From contig NZ_JAJNMU010000004.1 of assembly GCF_022458865.1 (NCBI RefSeq), forward strand, positions 124,001 through 188,000: a stretch of DNA of 64,000 bases, written 5' to 3'. The translations under genes and the position numbers were made by a program. The stretch is from Paenibacillus periandrae. Lineage in GTDB: Bacteria > Bacillota > Bacilli > Paenibacillales > NBRC-103111. Below are positions 18,118-27,169 of this stretch, in pieces. The notes below the pieces were generated by a model. It was not told where the DNA came from, did no database searches, and was given only the letters and a program-made list of their open reading frames with translations. Within the stretch, counting starts at the first letter, position 1. Each line of letters starts with the position of its first letter.

Positions 18118-18876
18118 TCAATGGTTCCAATGACGCCCAAGCAGCTTAACCGCACCCAGAAGCGATGCTGTGTACGGATGTTGGCTGGAATTCAGACAAG
18201 CTGATTGTATAAGCTCCACCATCCGCCCGTCTTTCATGACCAGTACATCCTCACACAAGCTGGGAACGAGCGAAAGATCATGAGTGATAAATAATAGTGA
18301 TAATTGCTGTTCCGCTTGCAAGGACCGCAACAATTCGATGATGGTATGCTGATGAATCACATCGAGATTGGATACGATTTCGTCACACACGAGCAGCGTT
18401 GGCCTCACAATTAAAGCTTTGGCGATACAAGCCCGTTGATATTGCCCACCGCTTAAATGACTCGGAACCGAGCTTAACAAACGCTGTGGTAGTCCGACCT
18501 TGGCTGCGTATTCGTGCACAAGCTCCTTTCTATCGCTGTTCCTGAGCTTGGTCAAATGACACAAAGGCTCCTCTATACTTTGGAAAATCGTCATACGGGG
18601 ATCTAGTGAGGCCGCTGTGTTTTGGAATACAAACTGGATCTGCTGATACCAGCTTTTAAATTCAGCAGTTTTTCTCTCCGGTGCGGGCACCCCATTGAAC
18701 ATAATTCGTCCCGATGTCGGACGCTCCAGTGCCATAATGATTCGGGCCAGTGTGGACTTTCCGCTCCCGCTCTCACCGACAACCGCCAGAGAACGACCTG
18801 TTTGCAAGGTGAAATGAATATCTTCAAGAATCGACTTAAACGCGATCCGCTTGCTTATATGCTGGATGTGTAGCAT
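18118..18876 (-). CDS. ABC transporter ATPase, NikE/DppF/CntF type
   Basis: A 252-residue ATPase of the nickel/oligopeptide family. Walker A is GESGSGKST (about 36-44), the Q-loop sits in FVFQNTAASLDP, the signature is LSGGQYQRACIAKALI and Walker B is LLVCDEIVSNLD with H-loop FITHDLSLV. It is the second ATPase of the operon and pairs with the gene upstream. CDEIVSNLD differs slightly from the common CDEPVSALD, but all catalytic residues are kept. Confidence 0.92.
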   Translation of the reverse strand: MLHIQHISKRIAFKSILEDIHFTLQTGRSLAVVGESGSGKSTLARIIMALERPTSGRIMFNGVPAPERKTAEFKSWYQQIQFVFQNTAASLDPRMTIFQSIEEPLCHLTKLRNSDRKELVHEYAAKVGLPQRLLSSVPSHLSGGQYQRACIAKALIVRPTLLVCDEIVSNLDVIHQHTIIELLRSLQAEQQLSLLFITHDLSLVPSLCEDVLVMKDGRMVELIQSACLNSSQHPYTASLLGAVKLLGRHWNH

Positions 18877-18916
18877 GACTTATAAGACCTTCTCCTTTGG
18901 TTCCTCTTATACAGCC

Positions 18917-19699
18917 TTAGGTTATCATGAATTTCGAACGATACTCCCACAGGGTTCGGGTGTACGCTTGCCGAGGGTGCTTTATGGCATCCTGTGCGTT
19001 TCCTTGTTCGATAATAGTCCCTTGAACCATCACCGCAATGGTATCTGCGATATAGTTGGCGATTAGCAGATCATGCGTAACGAGAAGCAGGCTCATCTCC
19101 CTCTCGGCAGTCAGCCCTCGCAGCAGAGTGAGAATGTCCGCCTGTGTGGTCACATCAAGAGCACTTGTCGGTTCATCAGCAATCAACAGCTCCGGTCCAA
19201 GCAGCAGGGCCATCGCGATCATCACCCGTTGATTCATACCTCCACTTAATTGATGAGGATAACGTTTCATTACTGTATCCGCTGGCTTTAAACCAACCTT
19301 GTCCAGCATCCGACAGGCTTGTCGTTCGGCCTCAAGCTTTGTAATCGAAATATGACTTCTCAGCAGATCAACCAGCTGCCGACCGATTGGAATAGCGGGA
19401 TGCAGCGCTTGTTCCGGGTGTTGAAAGATGATCCCGATATGCTTGCCTCGAATCTGCTGCCACTCTCTGCGGGTAAATGGAACGGTATTCGTACCTTTAA
19501 ATAATAGCTCTCCCGAGAGATGAAGCTGATTCGGGAGCATGCCCAGCATCGCTTTGAGTGTTAAGGTTTTCCCGCTGCCGCTTTCGCCAATCAGACAAAA
19601 CGTCTTGCCTGTATGTAAAGAAAAGCTAATGTCCGACACCAGCGTTTGATGATCCTGACTTGTAATGGACAGCTTTTTCACTTCAGCTATAACCGCCAT
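18917..19699 (-). CDS. ABC transporter ATPase, NikD/DppD/CntD type
   Basis: A 260-residue ATPase with Walker A GESGSGKTLTLKAMLG, Q-loop FQHPEQALHP, signature LSGGMNQRVMIAMAL and Walker B LLIADEPTSALDVTTQ. It forms the ATPase heterodimer with the downstream protein. ATG 19699 has AAGGAGG 6 bases upstream. Short length (peptide-importer DppD proteins are about 320-330 residues, with an iron-sulfur-binding tail) favours the metal-type NikD/CntD group. Confidence 0.92.
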   Translation of the reverse strand: MAVIAEVKKLSITSQDHQTLVSDISFSLHTGKTFCLIGESGSGKTLTLKAMLGMLPNQLHLSGELLFKGTNTVPFTRREWQQIRGKHIGIIFQHPEQALHPAIPIGRQLVDLLRSHISITKLEAERQACRMLDKVGLKPADTVMKRYPHQLSGGMNQRVMIAMALLLGPELLIADEPTSALDVTTQADILTLLRGLTAEREMSLLLVTHDLLIANYIADTIAVMVQGTIIEQGNAQDAIKHPRQAYTRTLWEYRSKFMIT

Positions 19700-19718
19700 C
19701 TGCAGCCTCCTTTGTCGT

Positions 19719-20540
19719 CTACTTCAGTTTGAACCGCTTCCGCAGCATTTCACCGCATAGTTGGAATGCACAGGCTGTCAGAAAAATAACGAAGCCTGGG
19801 AAAAATCCCATCCAGGGTGCAATCTGCAAATAATTTTTCCCATCCAGCAGCATTGCTCCCCACTCGGGTGAAGGAGGCTGAGCTCCGATACCAAGAAAGG
19901 ACAGACCGGATAAGGTCAGAATGACCCGGCTTACATCGAGAATCAACATCGTCAGCACCTGCGGACCGATATTGGGCAGCACATGGCGGATGATGGTCAC
20001 AAGACCAAAGGAGCCGCTTACCCGGCTGGACAGGATGTAGGCTTCTTTTTTCACATCGTGAACCAAACCGCGGATCAACCGTACATACTTCGCCCACCAG
20101 GACAAAATAATAGCCAAGTATACGTTCTCGATGCCAAAACCCAAAAAGCCGACAATCACAATTGTAAGCAGCAGATTCGGTAAAGCGACAAAAATGTCCG
20201 TAATACTCATCAACAGCATATCCAGCCTGTTTCCGAAATAGCCGCTTAGCGTCCCCATCAATAAGCTGATCACGATAACGATGCCTAATATGACAAACAC
20301 CGGAAACACAGATTGACTAATACCCGCAAGCAATCGGCTGTATATATCCCGTCCCAAATAATCGGTGCCAAACAAATGCTCAAGACTCGGTGCTTGCAGC
20401 TTGGCGTTATAATTCGTTGCATAGGGATCATACGGGGACAGCCACGGTGCCCATATGCCAACGGCTATTAACAGAAAGATAAATAGGATAGCTGCTGAAC
20501 CTATTTTATGATTCGAAACAAATAAGCTCAGTTTTCCCAC
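19719..20540 (-). CDS. ABC transporter permease, NikC/DppC/CntC type
   Basis: A 273-residue permease with helix one at about 12-33, the conserved YDPYATNYNAKLQAPSLEHL periplasmic segment followed by FGTDYLGRDIYSRLL, and the C-terminal GLSFLGIGAQPPSPEWGAML motif of the DppC family. Its frame overlaps the end of the upstream permease by 13 bases. The start is probably GTG 20540; the ribosome binding site is unclear because the start lies inside GAGGTGGG, so a slightly later start cannot be excluded. Confidence 0.9.
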   Translation of the reverse strand: MGKLSLFVSNHKIGSAAILFIFLLIAVGIWAPWLSPYDPYATNYNAKLQAPSLEHLFGTDYLGRDIYSRLLAGISQSVFPVFVILGIVIVISLLMGTLSGYFGNRLDMLLMSITDIFVALPNLLLTIVIVGFLGFGIENVYLAIILSWWAKYVRLIRGLVHDVKKEAYILSSRVSGSFGLVTIIRHVLPNIGPQVLTMLILDVSRVILTLSGLSFLGIGAQPPSPEWGAMLLDGKNYLQIAPWMGFFPGFVIFLTACAFQLCGEMLRKRFKLK

Positions 20541-21475
20541 CTCTGTTTTTCTAATTGAATTCGCGGGTCAGCCCAATAATAGCAAAGGTCGGTGAAAAAA
20601 TTTAAAATAAAGATGGCAGTCGCCAGCAGCAGGGTACAGCCTTGAATGACCGGGAAATCCCGACGGTATATCATATCCAGCATATAGGTGCCGATTCCCG
20701 GAAAGCTGAACATATTTTCTATGATGATCGCCGCACCAAAAAAACTGGGAAAGCTGCTCCCGATTATCGTAATAATCGGCACCAGCATCGAACGAAATAA
20801 ATAGGATGGATACAAAATCCGCCTTTTCAAGCCACGGGCAGCAGCAGCTTCTATATAAAAAGCCCGTTTATATTCCAGCGTCAGGGAGCGAATCATACGG
20901 ATAAAATAGACGCTTTCGATGATGCTGATTGCCGTCACAGGAAGCACATAATGGCGTAACGACCCGCTGCCCACAATGGGAAACAGCTTCCACATGACAC
21001 CAAAACCAAACATCAGCAGAATGGCCAGCCAGTACAATGGAATCGACAATCCCAGAACGGTGCTTGCATAAGTTACCCGATCCAGCAGTGAGTGTTCGCG
21101 CAGTCCGATATGAATGCCGAGCGGAACCGAAATGAACAGGGTCACAACGAAGGAGCTGAGCATTAGACGCATTGTCGGTTCCAGACGCGTAACGATCTCC
21201 TCGGTAACCGGGATACTTGATATATAGGAATTGCCAAGGTTGCCCTGTATCAGCTCATACAGCCATCTGAAATATTGAACGGCAAAGGATTGGTCCAGCC
21301 CCCACTTTTGCTGTAAGGCTGCAATTAATGCCCTGTCAGGGGCAGCCCCAAGGTCCTGCAGGAACAGTGCGGCCGGATCTCCTGGAGCCATACGCATGAG
21401 CGTAAATACAAACAGGGTAAACAAAAGCAGAGTGAGAATCAGCACAACGAACCGATTCAACAGATAGCGGGTCAT
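20528..21475 (-). CDS. ABC transporter permease, NikB/DppB/CntB type
   Basis: A 315-residue permease with the DppB-family N terminus (first helix about 9-28, then RMAPGDPA), long periplasmic loop and the C-terminal IENMFSFPGIGTYMLDMI motif. Its ATG follows the stop codon of the binding-protein gene without any gap, with GAGGG inside the end of that gene, so translation is coupled. Confidence 0.92.
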   Translation of the reverse strand: MTRYLLNRFVVLILTLLLFTLFVFTLMRMAPGDPAALFLQDLGAAPDRALIAALQQKWGLDQSFAVQYFRWLYELIQGNLGNSYISSIPVTEEIVTRLEPTMRLMLSSFVVTLFISVPLGIHIGLREHSLLDRVTYASTVLGLSIPLYWLAILLMFGFGVMWKLFPIVGSGSLRHYVLPVTAISIIESVYFIRMIRSLTLEYKRAFYIEAAAARGLKRRILYPSYLFRSMLVPIITIIGSSFPSFFGAAIIIENMFSFPGIGTYMLDMIYRRDFPVIQGCTLLLATAIFILNFFTDLCYYWADPRIQLEKQRWEN

Positions 21476-23095
21476 TTATTTTCCCTCAATTTGCAGCTTA
21501 TGCCATTGGACAGGATCATCTTCAATCGTACCGAAGGAGAAACCGGTGATTTTGCTGCTATGTATAAAGGTCTGCTTCATGTAAAATATCGGGACGGTCA
21601 TCGCTTCGTCGTGAATACGGGCAAAGATTTGATCAAACACAGGCTGCTGCTTCGCTTTCACATGAGTTTTGGCTATGCTGTCCAGATAACCGTTTAAGAG
21701 GTCATCCTGATAAGCAACGGCTGGCACCTTGTCTGTGTTATAAAATAGCGATGACAGGAATCGATAAGGTAATTGGGCATCCGTATAAGTTCGATAAATC
21801 ATCAGATCGTATTCCTTGGTCTTCCAGAGCGTGTTATAGTAAGCGGCTCTCTCCTGATTGAGAACTTCTACCTGTATGCCGATTTGTTTCATATTGTCTT
21901 GAAAAATCTCGGCCATCTCTTTCCATTCCGGATATTCGGTCGTTTGAATGACCAGCTTAAGCTGAATCGGTTTGCCATTCTTTTCATATAGCTTCTTGCT
22001 GGCGTTCCATCGGTAGCCCGATGCTTCGAGCAGCTGCTTGGCTTTATCGGGATGATATCCATATGCGGGCTGATTGCTGTCCGTGACAAAGGCGACATTT
22101 TTCTGAAATAAACCTCTGACCTCAGCGCCCTTTCCATTCATCATTTTGCTTGTATCGGTTCCGTAATTGATCGCTTGGCGAATGTTTTTATCTGCGAGAA
22201 ACTCATTTTTTTGATTGATGACAAGGAAATAAGACATTGTACTGCTATTGGTTTCGATTTTGAAATTCTTGTTGTTCTCGAACAACGGGATGTTTTCAAG
22301 CGGCAGGTTGCCCATCTCACCACCAGCCAAATCAACCTCACCATTTTGCAGCGCCAGCACCCGAGCCTGCGGGTCTGTAATGACCTTTAGAACTAGCGAG
22401 TATGGCGATGGCTTATCCCTCCAGTAATACGGGTTGGCAACCAAGACCGTTTCGGTTCCTTTTTTGTAGCTGCCTACTTGCCATGGACCTGTGCCGATAG
22501 CCTTCTTGAACTCACCCTCAATAGCGCCCCGGGGACTTACAGCATCTGGACTCATGATCCGGAAGGGACGGGCTTGGCTCAGCTCCAGCAAGGTTTGGGG
22601 AGCGGTCTCCTTAAAGGTGAGTATGGCCGTATATTTGTCCGGTGTTTCGATCTTGGCCAGTTTCTGTGAAATTTCCAATGGCGCATTCGCCTCCTGCTTG
22701 ACGGCACGCTCTAAGGAGAATTTGACTGCTTCGGAAGTCAATTCATTACCATCCGAAAATTTCACATTTCTCCTCAAATGAAAGCTGTACGTCAAACCAT
22801 CCTCAGCTATATCCCAGGATTCCGCAAGACTTGGCGATAGCTCACCCTTCCCCTGATAATCCAGTAACGCATCATATACAGAGGCATGTGCGTGTCTGGT
22901 GCCATTATAGGTGGCCGCATCCAGCTTGTCTCCCATGGAATCCTGCGTAGTGGCGATAGTAATCGTTGTGGGGCTTTCAGCTTGTACGTCTGCTGCCTTG
23001 GGACCAGCTATCTGGGAATTCGAGTTATCCGAGCAGCCTGATAACGCCATAATAACCATAAATGTGAAGAGCATGATGTTAAATCGTGTATACAT
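21476..23095 (-). CDS. Extracellular binding lipoprotein, NikA/CntA family
   Basis: A 539-residue SBP family 5 lipoprotein (lipobox LSGC, Cys about residue 21). Family motifs are HLRRNVKFSDG, KAIGTGPW and the C-terminal IPIFYMKQTF. NikA/CntA proteins bind nickel, or a metal chelated by histidine or an opine metallophore, while close relatives bind peptides. The small ATPases, the divergent methyltransferase and a Fur-family-like operator favour metal uptake (inference). No cntK, cntL or cntM opine genes are nearby. ATG 23095 has AGGAGG 7 bases upstream. Confidence 0.88.
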   Translation of the reverse strand: MYTRFNIMLFTFMVIMALSGCSDNSNSQIAGPKAADVQAESPTTITIATTQDSMGDKLDAATYNGTRHAHASVYDALLDYQGKGELSPSLAESWDIAEDGLTYSFHLRRNVKFSDGNELTSEAVKFSLERAVKQEANAPLEISQKLAKIETPDKYTAILTFKETAPQTLLELSQARPFRIMSPDAVSPRGAIEGEFKKAIGTGPWQVGSYKKGTETVLVANPYYWRDKPSPYSLVLKVITDPQARVLALQNGEVDLAGGEMGNLPLENIPLFENNKNFKIETNSSTMSYFLVINQKNEFLADKNIRQAINYGTDTSKMMNGKGAEVRGLFQKNVAFVTDSNQPAYGYHPDKAKQLLEASGYRWNASKKLYEKNGKPIQLKLVIQTTEYPEWKEMAEIFQDNMKQIGIQVEVLNQERAAYYNTLWKTKEYDLMIYRTYTDAQLPYRFLSSLFYNTDKVPAVAYQDDLLNGYLDSIAKTHVKAKQQPVFDQIFARIHDEAMTVPIFYMKQTFIHSSKITGFSFGTIEDDPVQWHKLQIEGK

Positions 23096-23124
23096 GTGTA
23101 CGCCTCCTATTATTTCTTGCCTTT

Positions 23125-23154
23125 ATTATTAATCGTAAATAATACAATTAGCAA
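23125..23154 (-). promoter_or_regulatory. Putative promoter of the nickel/peptide-type ABC operon with operator copy 1
   Basis: On the minus strand TTGCTA (23154-23149) and AATAAT (23130-23125) are separated by 18 bases. The spacer holds the first copy of a 17-base element, plus-strand GTAAATAATACAATTAG at 23135-23151, which differs at two positions from copy 2. A repressor bound here would block polymerase. Confidence 0.6.
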
Positions 23155-23165
23155 GTTATTTTTTT

Positions 23166-23179
23166 AGAGAGCGATTACA
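23166..23179 (-). promoter_or_regulatory. Possible cre box between the divergent ABC operon and methyltransferase
   Basis: On the minus strand TGTAATCGCTCTCT satisfies TGWAANCGNTNWCW at all positions. It lies upstream of both divergent promoters. A CcpA role at a metal-type transporter would be unexpected, so this may be fortuitous. Confidence 0.35.
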
Positions 23180-23235
23180 TGCCATGATTCGTTATGAGCC
23201 AAATCGAAGGTGACTACTATACCTAATATTAACGT

Positions 23236-23264
23236 TTGACAGTAATTATTACAATTAGTATAAT
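23236..23264 (+). promoter_or_regulatory. Consensus sigma-A promoter with operator copy 2 filling the spacer
   Basis: TTGACA at 23236-23241 and TATAAT at 23259-23264 are perfect consensus boxes exactly 17 bases apart. The whole spacer, GTAATTATTACAATTAG, is the second copy of the element seen in the divergent promoter and contains the palindrome GTAAT-T-ATTAC. Aligned as a 7-1-7 box it resembles Zur/Fur-family sites (TCGTAATNATTACGA; 11 of 14 defined positions). Expected start of transcription is near 23271, giving a leader of about 57 bases. Confidence 0.8.
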
Positions 23265-23327
23265 GATCACCATTCGCAAGCATTTATGAACAAAGCTTTT
23301 TCAATCATCGCAAAGGAGGCAATATGT

Positions 23328-24092
23328 ATGACTACAGCCAGTGAACAGCAGCTAACCAAAGAGCACCGTGCCTATTGGGATAAGGGGGCGGATATTTATG
23401 ACGGTATTATACATAACGAGTTTACGAACGGGGCGTACGAAAAATGGGAGCTTATCATTAGCCGACTGCTTAAGGATAAAAAGGGGCTGAAGGTGCTAGA
23501 TGTGGGTACCGGACCGTGCTTTTTCGGCATACTCTTATCGCGTTTAGGCCATGATGTGACAGCCATCGATTCTTCACCGGAAATGATTGCGAAAGCAAAG
23601 AAAAATGCGGCACACTTTGGATGTCCTGTTCAGATCATTGAAACGGATATTTTTGAATTTGATCCTGTTGAGTCGTTCGATCTGATTATTTCCCGTAATG
23701 TGACGTGGTTTTTGACGAATCCAGTCAGAGCTTATCGGAATTGGCATTCCTGGCTGAATGAAGGCGGGGATGTGATCATTTTTGACGGGAATTGGAATCT
23801 GTTTTTGACCGATCCCAAAGAAGCCTACCTTCAAAAACTGGCTCAGCAGGAGGCTGTTGAACAGGGTTATATTCCTTATCGTACGGAGGATGAAATTGCC
23901 GAAGGTCATGATTTTGCCTTGGCTCTGCCGCTCAGCTATGTAAAAAGGCCAATGTGGGATGTGGATATGCTGAAGCATATCGGCTTTACGCAGGTTCAGG
24001 TTTGGCAGGGCTTCGATGCAGATATTCTGAGCCATGCCGAGCAGGTGCTGAATCAGCATAAGCCTATGTTTGCTATCACCGCAACCAAGTAA
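23328..24092 (+). CDS. Class I SAM-dependent methyltransferase
   Basis: A 254-residue soluble methyltransferase. The SAM-binding motif I is VLDVGTGPCFFGILLSRLG; the acidic motif II residue is in AIDSSPEM and motif III in IIETDIFEF. The start is ATG 23328, with AAGGAGG 8 bases upstream, and not the earlier in-frame ATG 23286. It is transcribed away from the nickel/peptide-type transporter under a promoter with the same operator, so both probably respond to the same signal. The methyl acceptor is unknown; a role in making or processing the transported ligand is inference. Confidence 0.88.
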   Translation: MTTASEQQLTKEHRAYWDKGADIYDGIIHNEFTNGAYEKWELIISRLLKDKKGLKVLDVGTGPCFFGILLSRLGHDVTAIDSSPEMIAKAKKNAAHFGCPVQIIETDIFEFDPVESFDLIISRNVTWFLTNPVRAYRNWHSWLNEGGDVIIFDGNWNLFLTDPKEAYLQKLAQQEAVEQGYIPYRTEDEIAEGHDFALALPLSYVKRPMWDVDMLKHIGFTQVQVWQGFDADILSHAEQVLNQHKPMFAITATK

Positions 24093-24111
24093 TACAGATA
24101 ACTATGATGAC

Positions 24112-24151
24112 AAAAAGATCGCCAGCCTCCTGTAAAAGGGGATGGCGATCT
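24112..24151 (-). terminator. Rho-independent terminator after the OmpR-type two-component genes
   Basis: On the minus strand AGATCGCCA and TGGCGATCT form a perfect 9-bp stem, extended by a CCCC/GGAGG inner region, followed by five T. It lies just beyond the kinase stop, in the short gap between converging genes. Confidence 0.88.
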
Positions 24152-24157
24152 ATGAAG

Positions 24158-25606
24158 TCAGGCCGCGGAAGGAAAATCGAGCGTGAACACAGCCCCGCCC
24201 TCTTTACGATTACGAGCCTTGATAAGACCGCCGCAGCGCTCAACGATGGCGCGGGAGATAGCCAAGCCAAGTCCATTCTCCCCTCCCTTGCCTTTCACAA
24301 AGCGATGAAACAAATAGGGAAGCAGGTCCTCCGGTATTCCTGATCCATCATCGATAATGGAAATTTCAACCCTGTCCTGATAAATCCGGGCATGAATGCA
24401 GATATGTTTGCTCGCATACCTCGTCGCGTTCGCAACCACATTTAACAGTGCCTGCAGCAGCTTATCCCGATCAGCGGTAATCGCCATTGTATCCTGCTTG
24501 TCTTCACCGTACACGATTTCCATACTTAATCCCTTTTGGACCAGCAGCGGCGTGATCCGTTCAATCGTTTCCGTCAGCATATCCTGCACGCTAACCTTTG
24601 CCGACTGGAAAATATTTTCTTCGCTATCCAGCTTCGCCAGCAGCGTCATTTCGGTGATAATGTTTTTTAGCCTGCCGCTCTCACTGAGGATAATGTCCAA
24701 TCCTTTTTGCACGCTTTCCCCTTCAAATATACCGTCACGGATACCTTCCGCATATCCTGATATGGACATTAGTGGAGTTTTGAGCTCATGTGATGCATTC
24801 TGGAAAAATTGCTTCTGTACCCGGTTGTATCTATTCAGTTCTTCAGCCAGATCATATACAGTATGGGCAACGACACCGATCTCCCCACCGGCATGGATCA
24901 ACTGAACCTCAGAAAATCGGCGTTCCTTCACTTTTTTTAATTCCTCTCGCAATCTCATCAACGGTTTAATCAGTTTCTTGGTAATAAATAAGCTGAGCAG
25001 GAACATCAATATGCCTCCAACCCCTAATACGATGAGCAGCCTTCCAAACAGCGCCTGTTCAATAGCTGTAATTTTACTAACTGGTGTAATGAGAGTCAAT
25101 GTACCTTGGGGAATAGCGTTGACTGTGGCTATGAAGCGTGTGTCTCTCCCTTCCCATATATTTTGCAGGCTTGAAACGTTCGCAGTTTCCTGCAGAGTAA
25201 TATCAACTGTAGTGGCAGCTCTCGTTAAGCTCAACGGGCTAACCGCATTAACTGCTTTGAACCCTGTAATCGAGGTAGACGAAGCAGCCGGGAGTGTGCC
25301 GGACACAATATTTCCCATATTATCTGTGATGATAGCATCAACGCCTACTATGGGGACAGCAGCTATGGCAGCAGTGCTACCCGAGAATATCCTCGGAACC
25401 ATGTTAACTTCTGACGCACCTTCGGTCATCTGGTATGCTTCTTGCTCCAGTGTCTCTTGCATTTTCCAACCCACTGCATGCATATCATCTTTTTGTGCGC
25501 CTATAAAATGGTCCAGCAGTACAAAATGAATACTGATCGCAGTAACCGTTAGCACAAGAACAAGCAATATCCCGAAAGCGAGATTAATTTGATGAACCAG
25601 CTTCAT
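24158..25606 (-). CDS. Sensor histidine kinase of the HAMP-HisKA-HATPase class
   Basis: A 482-residue membrane kinase. One helix at about 8-29, an extracellular sensor of about 150 residues, a second helix near 188-210 and a HAMP segment precede the dimerisation domain with the phospho-acceptor in NASHELKTPLMS; the ATPase domain shows VVANATRYA, IDDGSGIPED and GENGLGLAI. It is cotranscribed with the OmpR-type regulator, which it overlaps by 23 bases. The extracellular domain is unusually rich in Ala, Thr and Val, and I cannot assign a ligand. Confidence 0.92.
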   Translation of the reverse strand: MKLVHQINLAFGILLVLVLTVTAISIHFVLLDHFIGAQKDDMHAVGWKMQETLEQEAYQMTEGASEVNMVPRIFSGSTAAIAAVPIVGVDAIITDNMGNIVSGTLPAASSTSITGFKAVNAVSPLSLTRAATTVDITLQETANVSSLQNIWEGRDTRFIATVNAIPQGTLTLITPVSKITAIEQALFGRLLIVLGVGGILMFLLSLFITKKLIKPLMRLREELKKVKERRFSEVQLIHAGGEIGVVAHTVYDLAEELNRYNRVQKQFFQNASHELKTPLMSISGYAEGIRDGIFEGESVQKGLDIILSESGRLKNIITEMTLLAKLDSEENIFQSAKVSVQDMLTETIERITPLLVQKGLSMEIVYGEDKQDTMAITADRDKLLQALLNVVANATRYASKHICIHARIYQDRVEISIIDDGSGIPEDLLPYLFHRFVKGKGGENGLGLAISRAIVERCGGLIKARNRKEGGAVFTLDFPSAA

Positions 25607-26318
25607 ATTTCAACTCTCCTCCATCCGTTCTCAGGCGATAGCCATGTCCCCATACCGACTCGACTGGCAATTGACCGATTTTTTTGCGTAGGCGTTTGAT
25701 CAAATGATCCACGGCTCGCTCGCTTCCAAAATAATCGTCTCCCCACACCATGGTTAGCAGCTCGTCTCGTGTAAAAGCGCGATTCGGATGCTCGACTAAT
25801 GCTTTAAGCAGCTCAAATTCCTTCAGCGTCATTTCCACTTCTTCCCCCTGCCAAAACACGCGTCTTTCTTCCAGCATCAGCTGCAGCTGGCCGACTATGA
25901 TCTTTGGCAGCTCTGCAGGATTTTTACTGGCTTCATCAGCGTTTTTCAGCTTGTTTCCCCGTTGAAGCTGCCTTTTGACGCGGGCTACCAGTTCACGCGG
26001 ACTAAAGGGCTTGACCAAATAATCGTCGCTCCCCAGCTCCAAACCGAGAATGATATCGACTTCAGTGTCACGAGCGGAAATCATAATGATCGGCACCTCG
26101 GCTTCATTGCGAATCTTTCTGCAAAATTCGTAGCCGTTCATCCCGGGAAGCATAATATCCAGCACCCACATATCCGGAGGGTTTGTTCTCCATAGGTCCC
26201 ACGCCGCCTCCGCCGTTTCCAATCCAATGGTTTGGTAGTTTTCCTTTTGCAAATAGGCTTCAACAAGATTACGTATATGAAGATCATCGTCTACAACGGC
26301 AATCAGATAGCTGTTCAA
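25584..26318 (-). CDS. OmpR/PhoB family response regulator
   Basis: A 244-residue regulator with receiver Asp54 in WVLDIMLPG, acidic pair DDD at 10-12, Lys in YLVKPFSPRELVARV, and a winged-helix effector with NRAFTRDELLTMVWG and RAVDHLIKRLRKKIG. Translation begins at TTG 26318 with AGGAGG 8 bases upstream. It is the first gene of the pair and is divergent from a gene for a small secreted protein, a plausible target. Confidence 0.93.
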   Translation of the reverse strand: MNSYLIAVVDDDLHIRNLVEAYLQKENYQTIGLETAEAAWDLWRTNPPDMWVLDIMLPGMNGYEFCRKIRNEAEVPIIMISARDTEVDIILGLELGSDDYLVKPFSPRELVARVKRQLQRGNKLKNADEASKNPAELPKIIVGQLQLMLEERRVFWQGEEVEMTLKEFELLKALVEHPNRAFTRDELLTMVWGDDYFGSERAVDHLIKRLRKKIGQLPVESVWGHGYRLRTDGGELKYEAGSSN

Positions 26319-26476
26319 TAATATGACCTCCTATTAAGTCTCTTCTACATTATAACCAAGACTTCGATGGATAGGGGAGAATGCCATTGTTTTTCCACAA
26401 TTTAACCAATCTTCTGCCACACCTGAACTCTAAACTAGAACTTGTAAGACAAAAACAAACCAAGGAGTGTTGAATC

Positions 26477-27169
26477 TTGAATCACAAACTGATCGTTAAA
26501 AAAATTGCCCTGTCCACCCTGCTGCTGTCCGTTGCTGCCAGTTCTGCCTATGCGAGTGAATCCAGTCAGACCACGACAAGCCCATCCCAAACATTGACAT
26601 CATCAACCCAATTTCAGGCTGTTACTGCTACTACTGCCGTTAAGCGTACTGATCCTGTGGAGCTGGCTGCAACCTATGCGCCGGATACGGTGAATGATTG
26701 GAAAAACACTTTAACTCAATACCATGAAGCTATTCAGAAAAAATTCGGAGCCGTACTCAGACAGGCTACCCCTCTGGATAGCACAGGGACAAACTTAAAT
26801 ATCAGTTTTGCTCGAGTAATGGACCCGACCGATACGAAGGAGATCGCAGATGGCCAGTTCACAAAAGTTCTGACTCAAGGCGAGCTTACGAATCCAACAG
26901 CCAGCACTGATATCAAGGCCGGGGTAGCCTTAGCTGTTGCTGCTATTCCTGCTCTTCCAGCTGATGCAGAGACATTCACTCTCACCTCTGCCGAAGCCAA
27001 GAACACTGGAAGTGGCGCTACTATTTCTTTAGATAACCCTTTGTTTAAAGGTGAGATGGAACTGCAAAAGGCTGCTGAATCGAAGGATGCCCAAGTGATT
27101 ACAAAATCCCTGGCCAAGCTATTGGTTCTTTACAAGGATCAAATTGCGGAATGGGGAGCTAAACAATAA
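26477..27169 (+). CDS. Small secreted protein of unknown function
   Basis: A 230-residue protein that I do not recognise. A classical signal peptide (basic start, hydrophobic core, likely cleavage after AYA at about residue 27) is followed by a Ser/Thr/Gln-rich linker to about residue 60 and a mostly helical-looking domain with LAATYAPDTVNDWKNTL and, near the end, KSLAKLLVLYKDQIAEWG. There is no lipobox, sortase motif or membrane anchor, so it should be released or wall-associated. Translation starts at TTG 26477 behind AAGGAG. It is divergent from the OmpR-type regulator and may be its target or ligand source (inference). Confidence 0.75.
   Translation: MNHKLIVKKIALSTLLLSVAASSAYASESSQTTTSPSQTLTSSTQFQAVTATTAVKRTDPVELAATYAPDTVNDWKNTLTQYHEAIQKKFGAVLRQATPLDSTGTNLNISFARVMDPTDTKEIADGQFTKVLTQGELTNPTASTDIKAGVALAVAAIPALPADAETFTLTSAEAKNTGSGATISLDNPLFKGEMELQKAAESKDAQVITKSLAKLLVLYKDQIAEWGAKQ

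Noticed and set aside
21476..24092. Staphylopine/bacillopaline-type metallophore locus
   Set aside because: The transporter and a methyltransferase are present, but no histidine racemase (CntK), aminobutyrate transferase (CntL) or opine dehydrogenase (CntM) gene is visible in the window.
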